Source: an uncultured Acetobacteraceae bacterium (lineage in GTDB: Bacteria > Pseudomonadota > Alphaproteobacteria > Acetobacterales > Acetobacteraceae). From it: DNA of 22,815 nucleotides. The notes below the pieces were generated by a model. The model saw only the letters and a list, made by a program, of their open reading frames with translations. It made no database searches and was not told the DNA's origin. Positions 6,796 to 13,859 of the stretch are shown piece after piece. The position numbers and the translations under genes were made by a program. Each line of letters opens with the position of its first letter. The stretch's first letter is position 1. Location of the stretch: assembly GCA_903839965.1 (NCBI GenBank), contig CAIMEK010000409.1, positions 1-22,815 on the forward strand, in the 5' to 3' direction.

Positions 6796-8003
6796 CGAGA
6801 AGGTCTCCCGAAAGTCACGTAGGTCGCCGACGGGCGAGGGACGACGTCTTTGGCTGTGGCGTCGTGGTCGGACTTGTCGAGCGTGGTGTGCAGAACATGG
6901 CCGCGCCATTCGACGCGGTCGCCGAAGTAGCTGGCAGCGACCACCACCAGGCTCAACATGTCGCGCAGTGGCAGAAGCCAGAGCGGCGCGGGAGTTGCAA
7001 GTCCCGATTGCACAAGGCCGAGTCGCACATCCAGGCCGTGTGCCGATGCTGCCCGGATTGCCCAGGCCAGGGCAAAACCGGCGAGCGCCCAGGCCGCACC
7101 GCCGGAAAGCGCCAGGGCCAGCGCTGCCCAGGCCAGCGGATATTGGATTGCCGAGGCGACAAATTCGACCGGCACGAGGGCCTGGATTGTGCGCGCCCAG
7201 CGCAGTTCGTGGCTGAACAGAGGCTTCAGGCCGGTTTCCGGGACGGTGGTGGAGCACACGCTGGGCGCCAGCCGCACCTGCAATCCGCGCTCCCTCACCA
7301 GGCGGCCGAGCACGTTGTCGTCGGCCAGATGATGCACCAGTGCGGCCAGTCCGCCGATCGCCTCCAGCGTTGCGCGCTGCAGCGCCATGGTGGCGCCAAG
7401 ACAGTCCTGTCGCCCCAGGGCGCGTGACAGCAATGCGCCGGGCAGGAAGGAATGGTTGATGGCGGTGGCGCCCAGCCGTGACGCCAGGCTGCGGTTCGCC
7501 GACAACCCGGCGTACAAGGTGGTCGCCAGCCCGACGCCGGGTAGCGCCAAGGTGTCGGCGATGCGCGCCAGGTAGTCGGGGGCGGCATGCACGTCGCTGT
7601 CGCCGATCACCAGAACGTCGTACTTCGCCGTCGGCAACATATTGATTAAATTGCCGATCTTGTGGTTCTCGCCATGCTGCGCACGGTTGACCACCAGGGC
7701 GATGTCGCAGTCCGGGAACTTCGCTTGCAACCGCTGCACCACCATGATCGCCGGGTCAGCCGGATCCTGCACGCCGCAGACCAGTTGGAAACAGGGGTAA
7801 TCCTGCAAACAAATGGTGGTGAGGGCCGCCTCCAGCATTGGTTCGTCGCCATGCACTGGCTTGAGCACGGTGACCGGCGGACGCGGTCCGACCGGCGGGG
7901 GGGGCGCCGCAGTGAAACGGCGCGCCATCCACCACCCGGCCATTGCCTGCGCCAACCCGGCCACGGCTATTGCCGCCGCGGTGAAGGCAAAATGCTGCAT
8001 CAC
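6792..8003 (-). CDS. hpnI: Hopanoid biosynthesis glycosyltransferase HpnI (GT21, ceramide-glucosyltransferase-like)
   Basis: A membrane glycosyltransferase of about 402 residues. An N-terminal helix (about 5-27) anchors the protein. The catalytic region contains TVLKPVHGDEP, the DSD motif in VIGDSDVHA (residues 135-137), the DDN motif (228-230) and a C-terminal RW (HELRWART, 268-269), the D,D,D,(Q/R)xxRW layout of GT21 enzymes. Further hydrophobic segments follow at about 280-345. HpnI adds N-acetylglucosamine to bacteriohopanetetrol. The start is either GTG at 8003, one base after the hpnM stop, or ATG at 8000; GGGAGA upstream is better spaced for the GTG. The 3' end overlaps hpnJ. Confidence 0.93.
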   Translation of the reverse strand: MMQHFAFTAAAIAVAGLAQAMAGWWMARRFTAAPPPPVGPRPPVTVLKPVHGDEPMLEAALTTICLQDYPCFQLVCGVQDPADPAIMVVQRLQAKFPDCDIALVVNRAQHGENHKIGNLINMLPTAKYDVLVIGDSDVHAAPDYLARIADTLALPGVGLATTLYAGLSANRSLASRLGATAINHSFLPGALLSRALGRQDCLGATMALQRATLEAIGGLAALVHHLADDNVLGRLVRERGLQVRLAPSVCSTTVPETGLKPLFSHELRWARTIQALVPVEFVASAIQYPLAWAALALALSGGAAWALAGFALAWAIRAASAHGLDVRLGLVQSGLATPAPLWLLPLRDMLSLVVVAASYFGDRVEWRGHVLHTTLDKSDHDATAKDVVPRPSATYVTFGRPSR

Positions 8004-8004
8004 G

Positions 8005-8610
8005 CTAATCGGTCTCTCCCGCGGCGAGTCGCGCTATCTTACTGCGCAACGAGGCAATCAGCGGCGCTGGGTCTCCGCCGCCCAACAGGGCACGGAAATC
8101 GGAGCGCTGTACCGCCACCCGGCTGATCGAGCCATTCAGCAGCACGTCGACGATCTTCCAGTTGCCGTTTTCGTGATGAACCACATAGTCGAGCTTGACC
8201 GGTTCGCCGGTTGCCTGAAGCATGCGCGTTTGTACCACTTCATCGGCGCCGACGCGACGGGTTGCGGGCAGGACCTCGAAGCGTTCGCCATTGTAGTCAT
8301 CGAAATTAGCCACGTAACTGGCCACCGTGAACTGGGTGAATACGTCCAGCAGGTCAGCCTGTACGGATGGCGAATACGTGGCGAACCGGGGACCGACCGA
8401 GCTGTGCACGATGCGCGGCAGGTCGAAGGAGGACAGCACCACCGGGGTGAGCATCCGCGCGCGGTCGGCGAAGGAGCTGGTGCGGGCCGCCCGCATGACG
8501 GCGAGAATGCCCTCGTCCAGCGCCTCGACGGGAGCGCTTGGAGGCGTTTCGGCAATTGCGGCGGCAGGGGCGAACAGCGCCAGGGCGAGCAACAGTCGGC
8601 GTGTGGTCAT
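8005..8610 (-). CDS. hpnM: Hopanoid-associated periplasmic protein HpnM (MlaC/Ttg2-like toluene-tolerance family)
   Basis: A 201-residue protein with a signal peptide (MTTRRLLLALALFAPAAAIA) and a MlaC/Tol-Pal-Ttg2 family body: DRARMLTPVVLSSFDLPRI, FTQFTVASYVANFDDYNGE, and the NGNWKIVDVLLNG block common to this family. MlaC proteins carry lipids across the periplasm. HpnM is proposed to help move hopanoids to the outer membrane together with the RND protein HpnN, which is not seen here. The ATG at 8610 lies 2 nt after the dxs stop and places the signal peptide at the N-terminus; an upstream ATG at 8646 inside dxs would bury it. Tight spacing on both sides indicates one transcript with dxs and hpnI. 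Confidence 0.9.
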   Translation of the reverse strand: MTTRRLLLALALFAPAAAIAETPPSAPVEALDEGILAVMRAARTSSFADRARMLTPVVLSSFDLPRIVHSSVGPRFATYSPSVQADLLDVFTQFTVASYVANFDDYNGERFEVLPATRRVGADEVVQTRMLQATGEPVKLDYVVHHENGNWKIVDVLLNGSISRVAVQRSDFRALLGGGDPAPLIASLRSKIARLAAGETD

Positions 8611-8612
8611 GG

Positions 8613-10580
8613 TCAGCCCGCTGCGGCTTCGAGTGTCATGTCCCATCCCAGAGCGGCGAGGACAGTGGCGACGATGGCCTTGGCGGTGAGCCCGGCGGCG
8701 GCGAGCTGCCTGGCCTGCGTATCGTGGTCGATGAAGCGATCGGGCAACACCATCGGACGTACGCGCACCCGTCCGTCCAGCAGGCCCTTCAACGCCAGAT
8801 GCTGCAGCACTGCCGAACCGAATCCTCCCGAACTGCCCTCCTCGATGGTCACCAGGACCTCATGGTAGCGCGCCAACCGTTCGAGCAGGGCGGTGTCCAG
8901 CGGCTTGGCAAAGCGGGCATCCACCACCGTCGTCGGCAAGCCCTTCTGGCCCAGCTCCTCGGCCGCCCGCAACGCGTCGTGTAAGCGCGGACCCAGCGCC
9001 ACCAGCGCAACCCGACCGCCCTCGCACACCACTCGCCCCTGTCCCAACGGCAACACCTTCCCACGCTCCGGCAGCACCAGCCCGAGACCCTCGCCGCGCG
9101 GATAACGGAACGCGCTCGGGCGGTCACCGATCGAGGCCGCCGTCGCGACCGCGTGCATCAACTCAACTTCGTCCGACGGCGCCATCAGCACCATGCCGGG
9201 CAAACAGCCCAGGAAAGCAATGTCGAATATGCCTGCGTGCGTCGCTCCGTCCGCACCTACCAGTCCGGCCCGGTCCAACGCAAACCGCACCGGCAAGCCC
9301 TGCAGCACCACATCGTGCACGACCTGGTCATAGGCCCGCTGCAGGAAAGTCGAATAGATGGCGCAGAATGGCTTCATCCCCTCGCTCGCCAGCCCGGCCG
9401 CAAACGTCACCGCATGTTGCTCGGCGATCCCCACATCGAAACAACGGCTCGGAAAACGCTGGGCGAATGCGTCCAGGCCGGTGCCCGACGGCATTGCCGC
9501 GGTGATCGCCACGATGTCCGGATCGGCCTCGGCTTCGGCGATCAGGGCGTTGGAAAAGACCCTCGTGTAGCTCGGCGGACCCGCCGGTGCCTTCGCCTGC
9601 TCGCCGGTCACCACGTTGAACCGGCTCACCGCGTGCAGCTTGTCCTCGCTCTCTTCCGCGGGCCCGTAGCCCTTGCCCTTCTGGGTGATCGCATGCACCA
9701 GGATCGGACCGCCGTCGGCGTCGCGCACGTTGCGCAGCACCGGCAACAAGTGGTCCAGGTTGTGCCCGTCGATCGGGCCCACGTAGTAAAACCCCAGCTC
9801 CTCGAACAGGGTTCCCCCGCCAACCAGAAAGCCGCGCGCAAACTCTTCCGCGCGCCGCGCCGTGCGTTCGATGCCGCGCGGAAACCGACGCGCCATTTTT
9901 GCCGCCAGCTCGCGCAGGCTCAAAAAACTGCGCGAACTCAACAAACGCGACAAATACGCGCTCATCGCCCCTACCGGCGGCGCGATCGACATGTCGTTGT
10001 CGTTGAGGATCACGATCAGGCGCGAGCGCAGTGCGCCGGCGTTGTTCATCGCCTCGTACGCCAGGCCTGCACTCATCGCCCCGTCGCCGATGACGGCGAT
10101 GACATGGCGGTCCTCGGCGACGCCGCTTGCCGCCTTCAGGTCACGCGCCACCGCCATGCCGACCGCGGCCGAAATCGAAGTGCTGCTGTGCGCCGCACCG
10201 AACGGGTCGTATTCGCTCTCCGAACGCCTGGTGAACCCCGACAGCCCGCCGCCCTGGCGCAGCGTGCGGATGCGGTCACGCCGACCGGTCAGGATCTTGT
10301 GCGGGTAGCACTGGTGCCCGACGTCCCAGATCAGCCGGTCATGCGGCGTGTCGAATATGGCGTGGATCGCCACCGTCAGTTCAACCACCCCGAGGCTGGC
10401 GCCCAGATGTCCCCCGGTGACCGATACCGCACTCACCGTTTCCGCCCGCAGCTCATCCGCCAGTTGCCGGAGCTGCCCGGACGACAGGTTCCGCAGGTCC
10501 GATGGATACCGCACCCGGTCCAGCAAGGGCGTTGCCAGTCGACCCCCCGCCACAGCGGACACTGGTACAGGTACGTTCAT
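8613..10580 (-). CDS. dxs: 1-deoxy-D-xylulose-5-phosphate synthase
   Basis: A 655-residue cytosolic thiamine-diphosphate enzyme that condenses pyruvate and glyceraldehyde-3-phosphate, the first committed step of the MEP isoprenoid pathway. Visible motifs are VTGGHLGASLGVVELT (residues 54-69), WDVGHQCYPHKILTGR (85-100), the ThDP motif starting GDGAMSAGLAYEAMNN (165-180) with the NDN at 193-195, FYYVGPIDGHN (264-274) and the catalytic glutamate in GIAEQHAVTFAAG (Glu387). The N-terminus has about 13 residues more than typical. The ATG at 10580 has GAGGA 7 nt upstream. It heads the hpnM-I-J-K run with a 2-nt gap, linking precursor supply to hopanoid side-chain assembly. ispH is divergent across 425 bp. 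Confidence 0.97.
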   Translation of the reverse strand: MNVPVPVSAVAGGRLATPLLDRVRYPSDLRNLSSGQLRQLADELRAETVSAVSVTGGHLGASLGVVELTVAIHAIFDTPHDRLIWDVGHQCYPHKILTGRRDRIRTLRQGGGLSGFTRRSESEYDPFGAAHSSTSISAAVGMAVARDLKAASGVAEDRHVIAVIGDGAMSAGLAYEAMNNAGALRSRLIVILNDNDMSIAPPVGAMSAYLSRLLSSRSFLSLRELAAKMARRFPRGIERTARRAEEFARGFLVGGGTLFEELGFYYVGPIDGHNLDHLLPVLRNVRDADGGPILVHAITQKGKGYGPAEESEDKLHAVSRFNVVTGEQAKAPAGPPSYTRVFSNALIAEAEADPDIVAITAAMPSGTGLDAFAQRFPSRCFDVGIAEQHAVTFAAGLASEGMKPFCAIYSTFLQRAYDQVVHDVVLQGLPVRFALDRAGLVGADGATHAGIFDIAFLGCLPGMVLMAPSDEVELMHAVATAASIGDRPSAFRYPRGEGLGLVLPERGKVLPLGQGRVVCEGGRVALVALGPRLHDALRAAEELGQKGLPTTVVDARFAKPLDTALLERLARYHEVLVTIEEGSSGGFGSAVLQHLALKGLLDGRVRVRPMVLPDRFIDHDTQARQLAAAGLTAKAIVATVLAALGWDMTLEAAAG

Positions 10581-11005
10581 CGCTTCGTCCTCGCCATCAG
10601 AAACGCGACTCGCCGACGAGCCACGAAATACCTCATATGGTGCTCCACTGGGGAGGAGCCTGCATATCCGACGTCACCGCGGTTCGCCGGTTCCGCCGGT
10701 CCGGGATAAAGATGTGGTAGATCCGCCACGGTCCGGCATAAAAACCACGCTCTTGTCATGCCGCCTCGGTATCGGGAGCCGGGAAGGCATGATTCGAACG
10801 CGAACTCTCTTCGCCATATCGCCGTGGACCCTACCCCGGTTGGGGAATTCATGCCATACGCGCGCGGATGCTGTCCTGCTGCACCAGATTGCACCCAACT
10901 CGCGAAGCGCAATATCCGGCTCCAGGAGCCTGGGTATATGAGACCGCAGTCGTCCGGTCGGAGCCGGGGCAGCTTACAGCACGACGACGCAAGCCGGAGT
11001 TGTGA
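10581..11005. other. Non-coding divergent control region between dxs and ispH
   Basis: I see no supported gene in this 425-bp stretch. It contains several short inverted repeats: GCTCC/GGAGC (10642-10646 with 10655-10659), CCCC/GGGG (10834-10845), and the nested structure at 10916-10967. TTGCAC (10889-10894) followed after 16 nt by AATATC (10911-10916), and TATATG at 10935, are weak promoter candidates for ispH. No convincing -35/-10 pair was found for dxs. No TPP-riboswitch CTGAGA core is visible. Confidence 0.6.
10916..10967 (+). other. Structured 5' leader candidate upstream of ispH
   Basis: CCGGCTCC (10916-10923) pairs perfectly with GGAGCCGG (10960-10967). Inside it, GACCG (10942-10946) pairs with CGGTC (10955-10959), stacking directly on the outer stem. 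CCAG (10922-10925) can pair with CTGG (10930-10933), competing for two bases of the outer stem. The result would be a three-way-junction-like fold ending 38 nt before the ispH ATG. It does not match a riboswitch class I recognise. It could also be DNA-level operator symmetry, because a TATATG lies within it. Confidence 0.35.
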
Positions 11006-11935
11006 ATGTTACGGGTTATTCTGGCTCAGCCTCGCGGCTTCTGTGCCGGCGTCGAGCGGGCGATCGAGATAGTCGAACGGGCTTTGAACAAATACGGCCC
11101 GCCGATCTACGTTCGCCATGAGATTGTGCACAATCGCCATGTGGTAGAGGACCTCCGCACCCGCGGCGCGGTGTTTGTTGACGACCTGGATGAAGTGCCG
11201 GCAGGGGCGATGACCATCTTCAGTGCCCATGGGGTGGCCCAGCGCGTCGAGGAAGTGGCGCGCCGCCGCGGTCTGCCGGTGATTGACGCCACCTGCCCGC
11301 TGGTTTCGAAGGTCCACAACGAGGGCCGTCGCTACGCGGCCCAGGGACGGGATGTGGTGCTGGTCGGCCATGCCGGGCATGCCGAGGTCCAAGGAACAAT
11401 CGGCCAGGTACCGGGGCGCGTGCACCTGGTCCAGACCGTCGATGATGTCGCCAGGCTGGTGCCGACCGATCCGGAGCAGCTCGCCTACATCACGCAGACC
11501 ACCCTTTCAGTGGACGACACCCGGCATATCATCGCCGCCCTGAGAGCCCGTTTTCCGGCAATTGTCGGCCCGGACGTGCGCGATATCTGCTACGCCACCC
11601 AGAACCGGCAGCAGGCCGTGCGCGATCTTGCCCACCGGGTAGATGTCATCCTGGTGGTCGGCTCCAAGAACAGTTCAAACTCTAACCGCCTGCGCGAGAT
11701 CGGCGCCGAATCGGGCCGCGCCGCCTACCTGATCGATGATGCCCGGGATCTGCAGGCCGAATGGTTCAGCAATGTCCGGACCGTTGGCCTCACCGCGGGC
11801 GCCTCGGCTCCTGAGATCCTGGTCCAGGGTGTCATCGAAGGGCTGCACCGGTTCGACGAAATCGAACTCACGACGCTGGATGGCGTCGCCGAGGATGTGC
11901 GCTTCCGGTTCCCGGCTGAATTGGCCGAGGCGTAA
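11006..11935 (+). CDS. ispH: 4-hydroxy-3-methylbut-2-enyl diphosphate reductase
   Basis: A 309-residue cytosolic iron-sulfur enzyme that reduces HMBPP to IPP and DMAPP, the last step of the MEP pathway. The three cluster cysteines are Cys13 (QPRGFCAGVERAI), Cys97 (IDATCPLVSKVH) and Cys195 (RDICYATQNRQ). The catalytic Glu127 lies in HAEVQGT, His41/His75-type substrate contacts appear in EIVHNRHVV and FSAHGV, and GSKNSSNSNRL is intact. The ATG has CGGAG about 7 nt upstream. It is divergent from dxs and preceded by a potentially structured leader. It ends 43 bp from the convergent tetR-like gene, and that gap holds nothing I can name. Confidence 0.97.
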   Translation: MLRVILAQPRGFCAGVERAIEIVERALNKYGPPIYVRHEIVHNRHVVEDLRTRGAVFVDDLDEVPAGAMTIFSAHGVAQRVEEVARRRGLPVIDATCPLVSKVHNEGRRYAAQGRDVVLVGHAGHAEVQGTIGQVPGRVHLVQTVDDVARLVPTDPEQLAYITQTTLSVDDTRHIIAALRARFPAIVGPDVRDICYATQNRQQAVRDLAHRVDVILVVGSKNSSNSNRLREIGAESGRAAYLIDDARDLQAEWFSNVRTVGLTAGASAPEILVQGVIEGLHRFDEIELTTLDGVAEDVRFRFPAELAEA

Positions 11936-11978
11936 GGGGCCGGCAGGGTTCCCGCGATCGATAATGGCCTTGGTTTCT

Positions 11979-12602
11979 CTACGGACCGAACAGGTAGGCC
12001 GCGAGCAGGCGCTTGGCTTCGGCGATGATGCGGGCGCGCTCGACCGGGTCGGTCTGCTCGAACGCGAAGGCCAGCAGGCGGTCGCCTGCCTCGGTGGCCA
12101 TGCGCAGGCGGAAGGCGAAATCGTTGGAGGCGTCGATATCGAATGCCTCGGCCACGAAGTCCTGGATGGCGGCCGCCACCTTTGCCCCGGCATAGGCGTC
12201 GCGGGTGGGACGACTCACATAGCGTCCGCCCCCGGGAGCACCGAAAGCGAGGATGCGGAAGTCCGGATTCGCTTCCAGATAGGCGACGAAGCCGTCGATC
12301 ACCGTGCCCAGAAAGCTGGGCGCGTCGGTTGGCAGGGTGGTCATGATGACGTCGGCGAGGCGCTCCTGGAACTGGTCCATGTGGCGCACGGCGATGGCGT
12401 CCACGATCGCCTGCTTGTCCGGGAAGAAGCGGTAGAGGGCGCCAACCGACAACGCCGCCGCGGTGGCGATCTGTGCGGTGGTCAGGCCTTCCACTGGCAG
12501 GCCGCCGGCGAGCAGCGACGAGGCGGCCGACAGCACGCGCTGCACGGTTCCCTGGCTGCGCTCCTGCACGGGACTGCGCCGCGGCGAAGGTTGGCTACTC
12601 AT
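11979..12602 (-). CDS. TetR/AcrR family transcriptional regulator
   Basis: A 207-residue regulator. The N-terminal helix-turn-helix is at about residues 40-62 (LTTAQIATAAALSVGALYRFF), followed by PDKQAIVDAIAVRHMDQFQE, typical of TetR proteins. The C-terminal ligand domain has the usual length and no recognisable ligand signature. Start choice: the ATG at 12602 gives MSSQPSPRRSPVQERS, a normal charged lead-in; an upstream ATG at 12638 adds 12 unlikely residues and runs toward the promoter region. It is divergent from hpnH, and the 105-bp gap contains a perfect 22-bp palindrome just ahead of the hpnH ribosome binding site. Repression of hpnH, itself or both is the natural prediction. Confidence 0.9.
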   Translation of the reverse strand: MSSQPSPRRSPVQERSQGTVQRVLSAASSLLAGGLPVEGLTTAQIATAAALSVGALYRFFPDKQAIVDAIAVRHMDQFQERLADVIMTTLPTDAPSFLGTVIDGFVAYLEANPDFRILAFGAPGGGRYVSRPTRDAYAGAKVAAAIQDFVAEAFDIDASNDFAFRLRMATEAGDRLLAFAFEQTDPVERARIIAEAKRLLAAYLFGP

Positions 12603-12638
12603 GTTCGCCGGTCTACCCAAGTTGCCCGCGCGCCACAA

Positions 12639-12667
12639 TTGACAGCAGCGCGGGCCTGAGCCAGAAC
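12639..12667 (+). promoter_or_regulatory. Candidate hpnH promoter
   Basis: A perfect TTGACA (12639-12644) is followed after 17 nt by CAGAAC (12662-12667), a weak -10 with three consensus matches. An inverted repeat CCCGCGC/GCGCGGG (12625-12631 with 12648-12654) brackets the -35. The predicted start lies within the palindrome that follows immediately. Confidence 0.4.
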
Positions 12668-12689
12668 GCGAACGCGACGTCGCGTTCGC
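12668..12689. promoter_or_regulatory. Perfect 22-bp palindrome, probable TetR-family operator
   Basis: The half-site GCGAACGCGAC (12668-12678) is followed without spacer by its exact reverse complement (12679-12689). It starts right after the candidate hpnH -10 and ends 5 nt before the AGGAGG (12695-12700). It lies between a TetR-type gene and hpnH, which are divergent. Length and symmetry fit operators of this family. As RNA it would have no loop, so a DNA-binding role is more likely than a hairpin role. Confidence 0.7.
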
Positions 12690-12707
12690 AAGTTAGGAGG
12701 CCACGCA

Positions 12708-13859
12708 TTGCCTGTTCCGGTCAACCAACTCGTGCGCGTTGGCGCCTATGTGGTCAAGCAGCATCTGCTCGGCCGGAGGCGGTACCCTCTGGTGCTCATG
12801 CTGGAGCCGCTGTTCCGCTGCAATCTGGCCTGCTCGGGCTGTGGCAAGATCGACTATCCGGCGGAAATTCTCAACCAGAGGTTGTCCGTTGCGGACTGCC
12901 TGGATGCGGTGGACGAGTGCGGCGCGCCGGTGGTGGCGATCGCTGGCGGGGAGCCGTTGCTGCACAGGGAAATGCCGGAGATCGTCGCGAAGATCCTGGC
13001 ACGCGGCAAGTTCGTGTACCTCTGCACCAACGCACTGTTGCTGGAGAAGAAACTCGACCAGTACAAGCCGCACCGCAATTTTGCCTGGGACGTCCATCTC
13101 GACGGCGACCACGCGACGCATGACCGGGCGGTCAGCCAGCCCGGCACCTACGACCGTGCCGTAGCTGCCCTGAAGGGCGCCAAGCAAAGCGGCTTCCGGG
13201 TGTGCATCAACACCACGCTGTTCGACGGCGCCGAGCCGGAGCGGGTGGCGGCGTTCCTTGACGATATGACCACCATGGGCATCGATGGGGTGATGATATC
13301 GCCAGGCTACGCCTACGAGCGCGCGCCAGATCGCAAGCATTTTCTTAACCGGCAGAAGTCAAAGAAACTATTTCGAGACATATTCAGGCTTGGGCGCGGA
13401 AAGAAATGGAAGTTCAATCAATCCTCTTTGTTTCTGGATTTTCTGGCTGGCAATCAGCGCTACCTTTGCACTCCATGGGGTAAGCCGACGCGCAATGTGT
13501 TCGGCTGGCAGCGGCCGTGTTATTTGTTGGGTGAAGGTTACGCCAAAACTTTCACCGAATTGATGGCGACGACCGATTGGGACAAATATGGCGTCGGCAA
13601 CTACGAGAAATGCGCCGATTGCATGGTGCATTCCGGCTATGAGGCAACCGCGGTGGTCGATGCGGTGCGCAAGCCTTGGAAGCCGCTCATGGTGGCGTTG
13701 CGGGGGCCGCGTACCGAAGGCGCGATGGCGCCGGAAATTCCGCTCGAGGGGCAGCGTCCGGCCGAGTACGTGTTCAGCCGTCACGTCCAGGATGCCCTGG
13801 CGAAGCTGAGGCACGAGACCCCCCCGGCGACGAGGCAGCCGGTCGACGCTGCCGACTGA
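12708..13859 (+). CDS. hpnH: Adenosyl-hopene transferase HpnH (radical SAM)
   Basis: A 383-residue radical SAM enzyme that joins a 5'-deoxyadenosyl group to diploptene, giving the first C35 side-chain intermediate. The family N-terminus VGAYVVKQHLLGRRRYPLVL is followed by the cluster motif CNLACSGC (Cys38, Cys42, Cys45), GGEPLLHREMPEI and WDVHLDGDHATHD. Later cysteines in CTPWG, RPCYLL and KCADCMVHSGYE are also family features. The start is TTG at 12708, with AGGAGG at 12695-12700 and 7-nt spacing; no in-frame ATG fits the family N-terminus. Bases 13340-13470 are visibly richer in A/T than the rest. The TGA abuts the hpnG stop on the other strand. A TetR gene and palindrome lie upstream. Confidence 0.95.
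   Translation: MPVPVNQLVRVGAYVVKQHLLGRRRYPLVLMLEPLFRCNLACSGCGKIDYPAEILNQRLSVADCLDAVDECGAPVVAIAGGEPLLHREMPEIVAKILARGKFVYLCTNALLLEKKLDQYKPHRNFAWDVHLDGDHATHDRAVSQPGTYDRAVAALKGAKQSGFRVCINTTLFDGAEPERVAAFLDDMTTMGIDGVMISPGYAYERAPDRKHFLNRQKSKKLFRDIFRLGRGKKWKFNQSSLFLDFLAGNQRYLCTPWGKPTRNVFGWQRPCYLLGEGYAKTFTELMATTDWDKYGVGNYEKCADCMVHSGYEATAVVDAVRKPWKPLMVALRGPRTEGAMAPEIPLEGQRPAEYVFSRHVQDALAKLRHETPPATRQPVDAAD

Noticed and set aside
6796..7257. Upstream in-frame extension of hpnJ to 7257
   Set aside because: It would lie wholly inside hpnI. The radical SAM family N-terminus MMKTLFLQPP starts at 6795, with a ribosome binding site just upstream.
9153..10709. 518-codon open frame antisense to dxs, and 406 codons antisense to hpnK/hpnJ (4545-5765)
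   Set aside because: Both lie opposite genes with intact catalytic motifs and show low-complexity, Arg/His/Gln-rich translations. They are shadows.
10770..10845. Minus-strand GTTCGAATC followed by TTCCCGGCTCC, resembling a tRNA T-loop and acceptor end
   Set aside because: The T stem does not pair, and no matching 5' acceptor arm, D arm or anticodon arm lies at the right distance. Treated as chance similarity.
10577..11072. Open frames on both strands in the dxs-ispH gap (about 100-110 codons)
   Set aside because: They overlap the dxs or ispH starts, have no good ribosome binding sites and no recognisable protein features. Such frames are common in GC-rich DNA.
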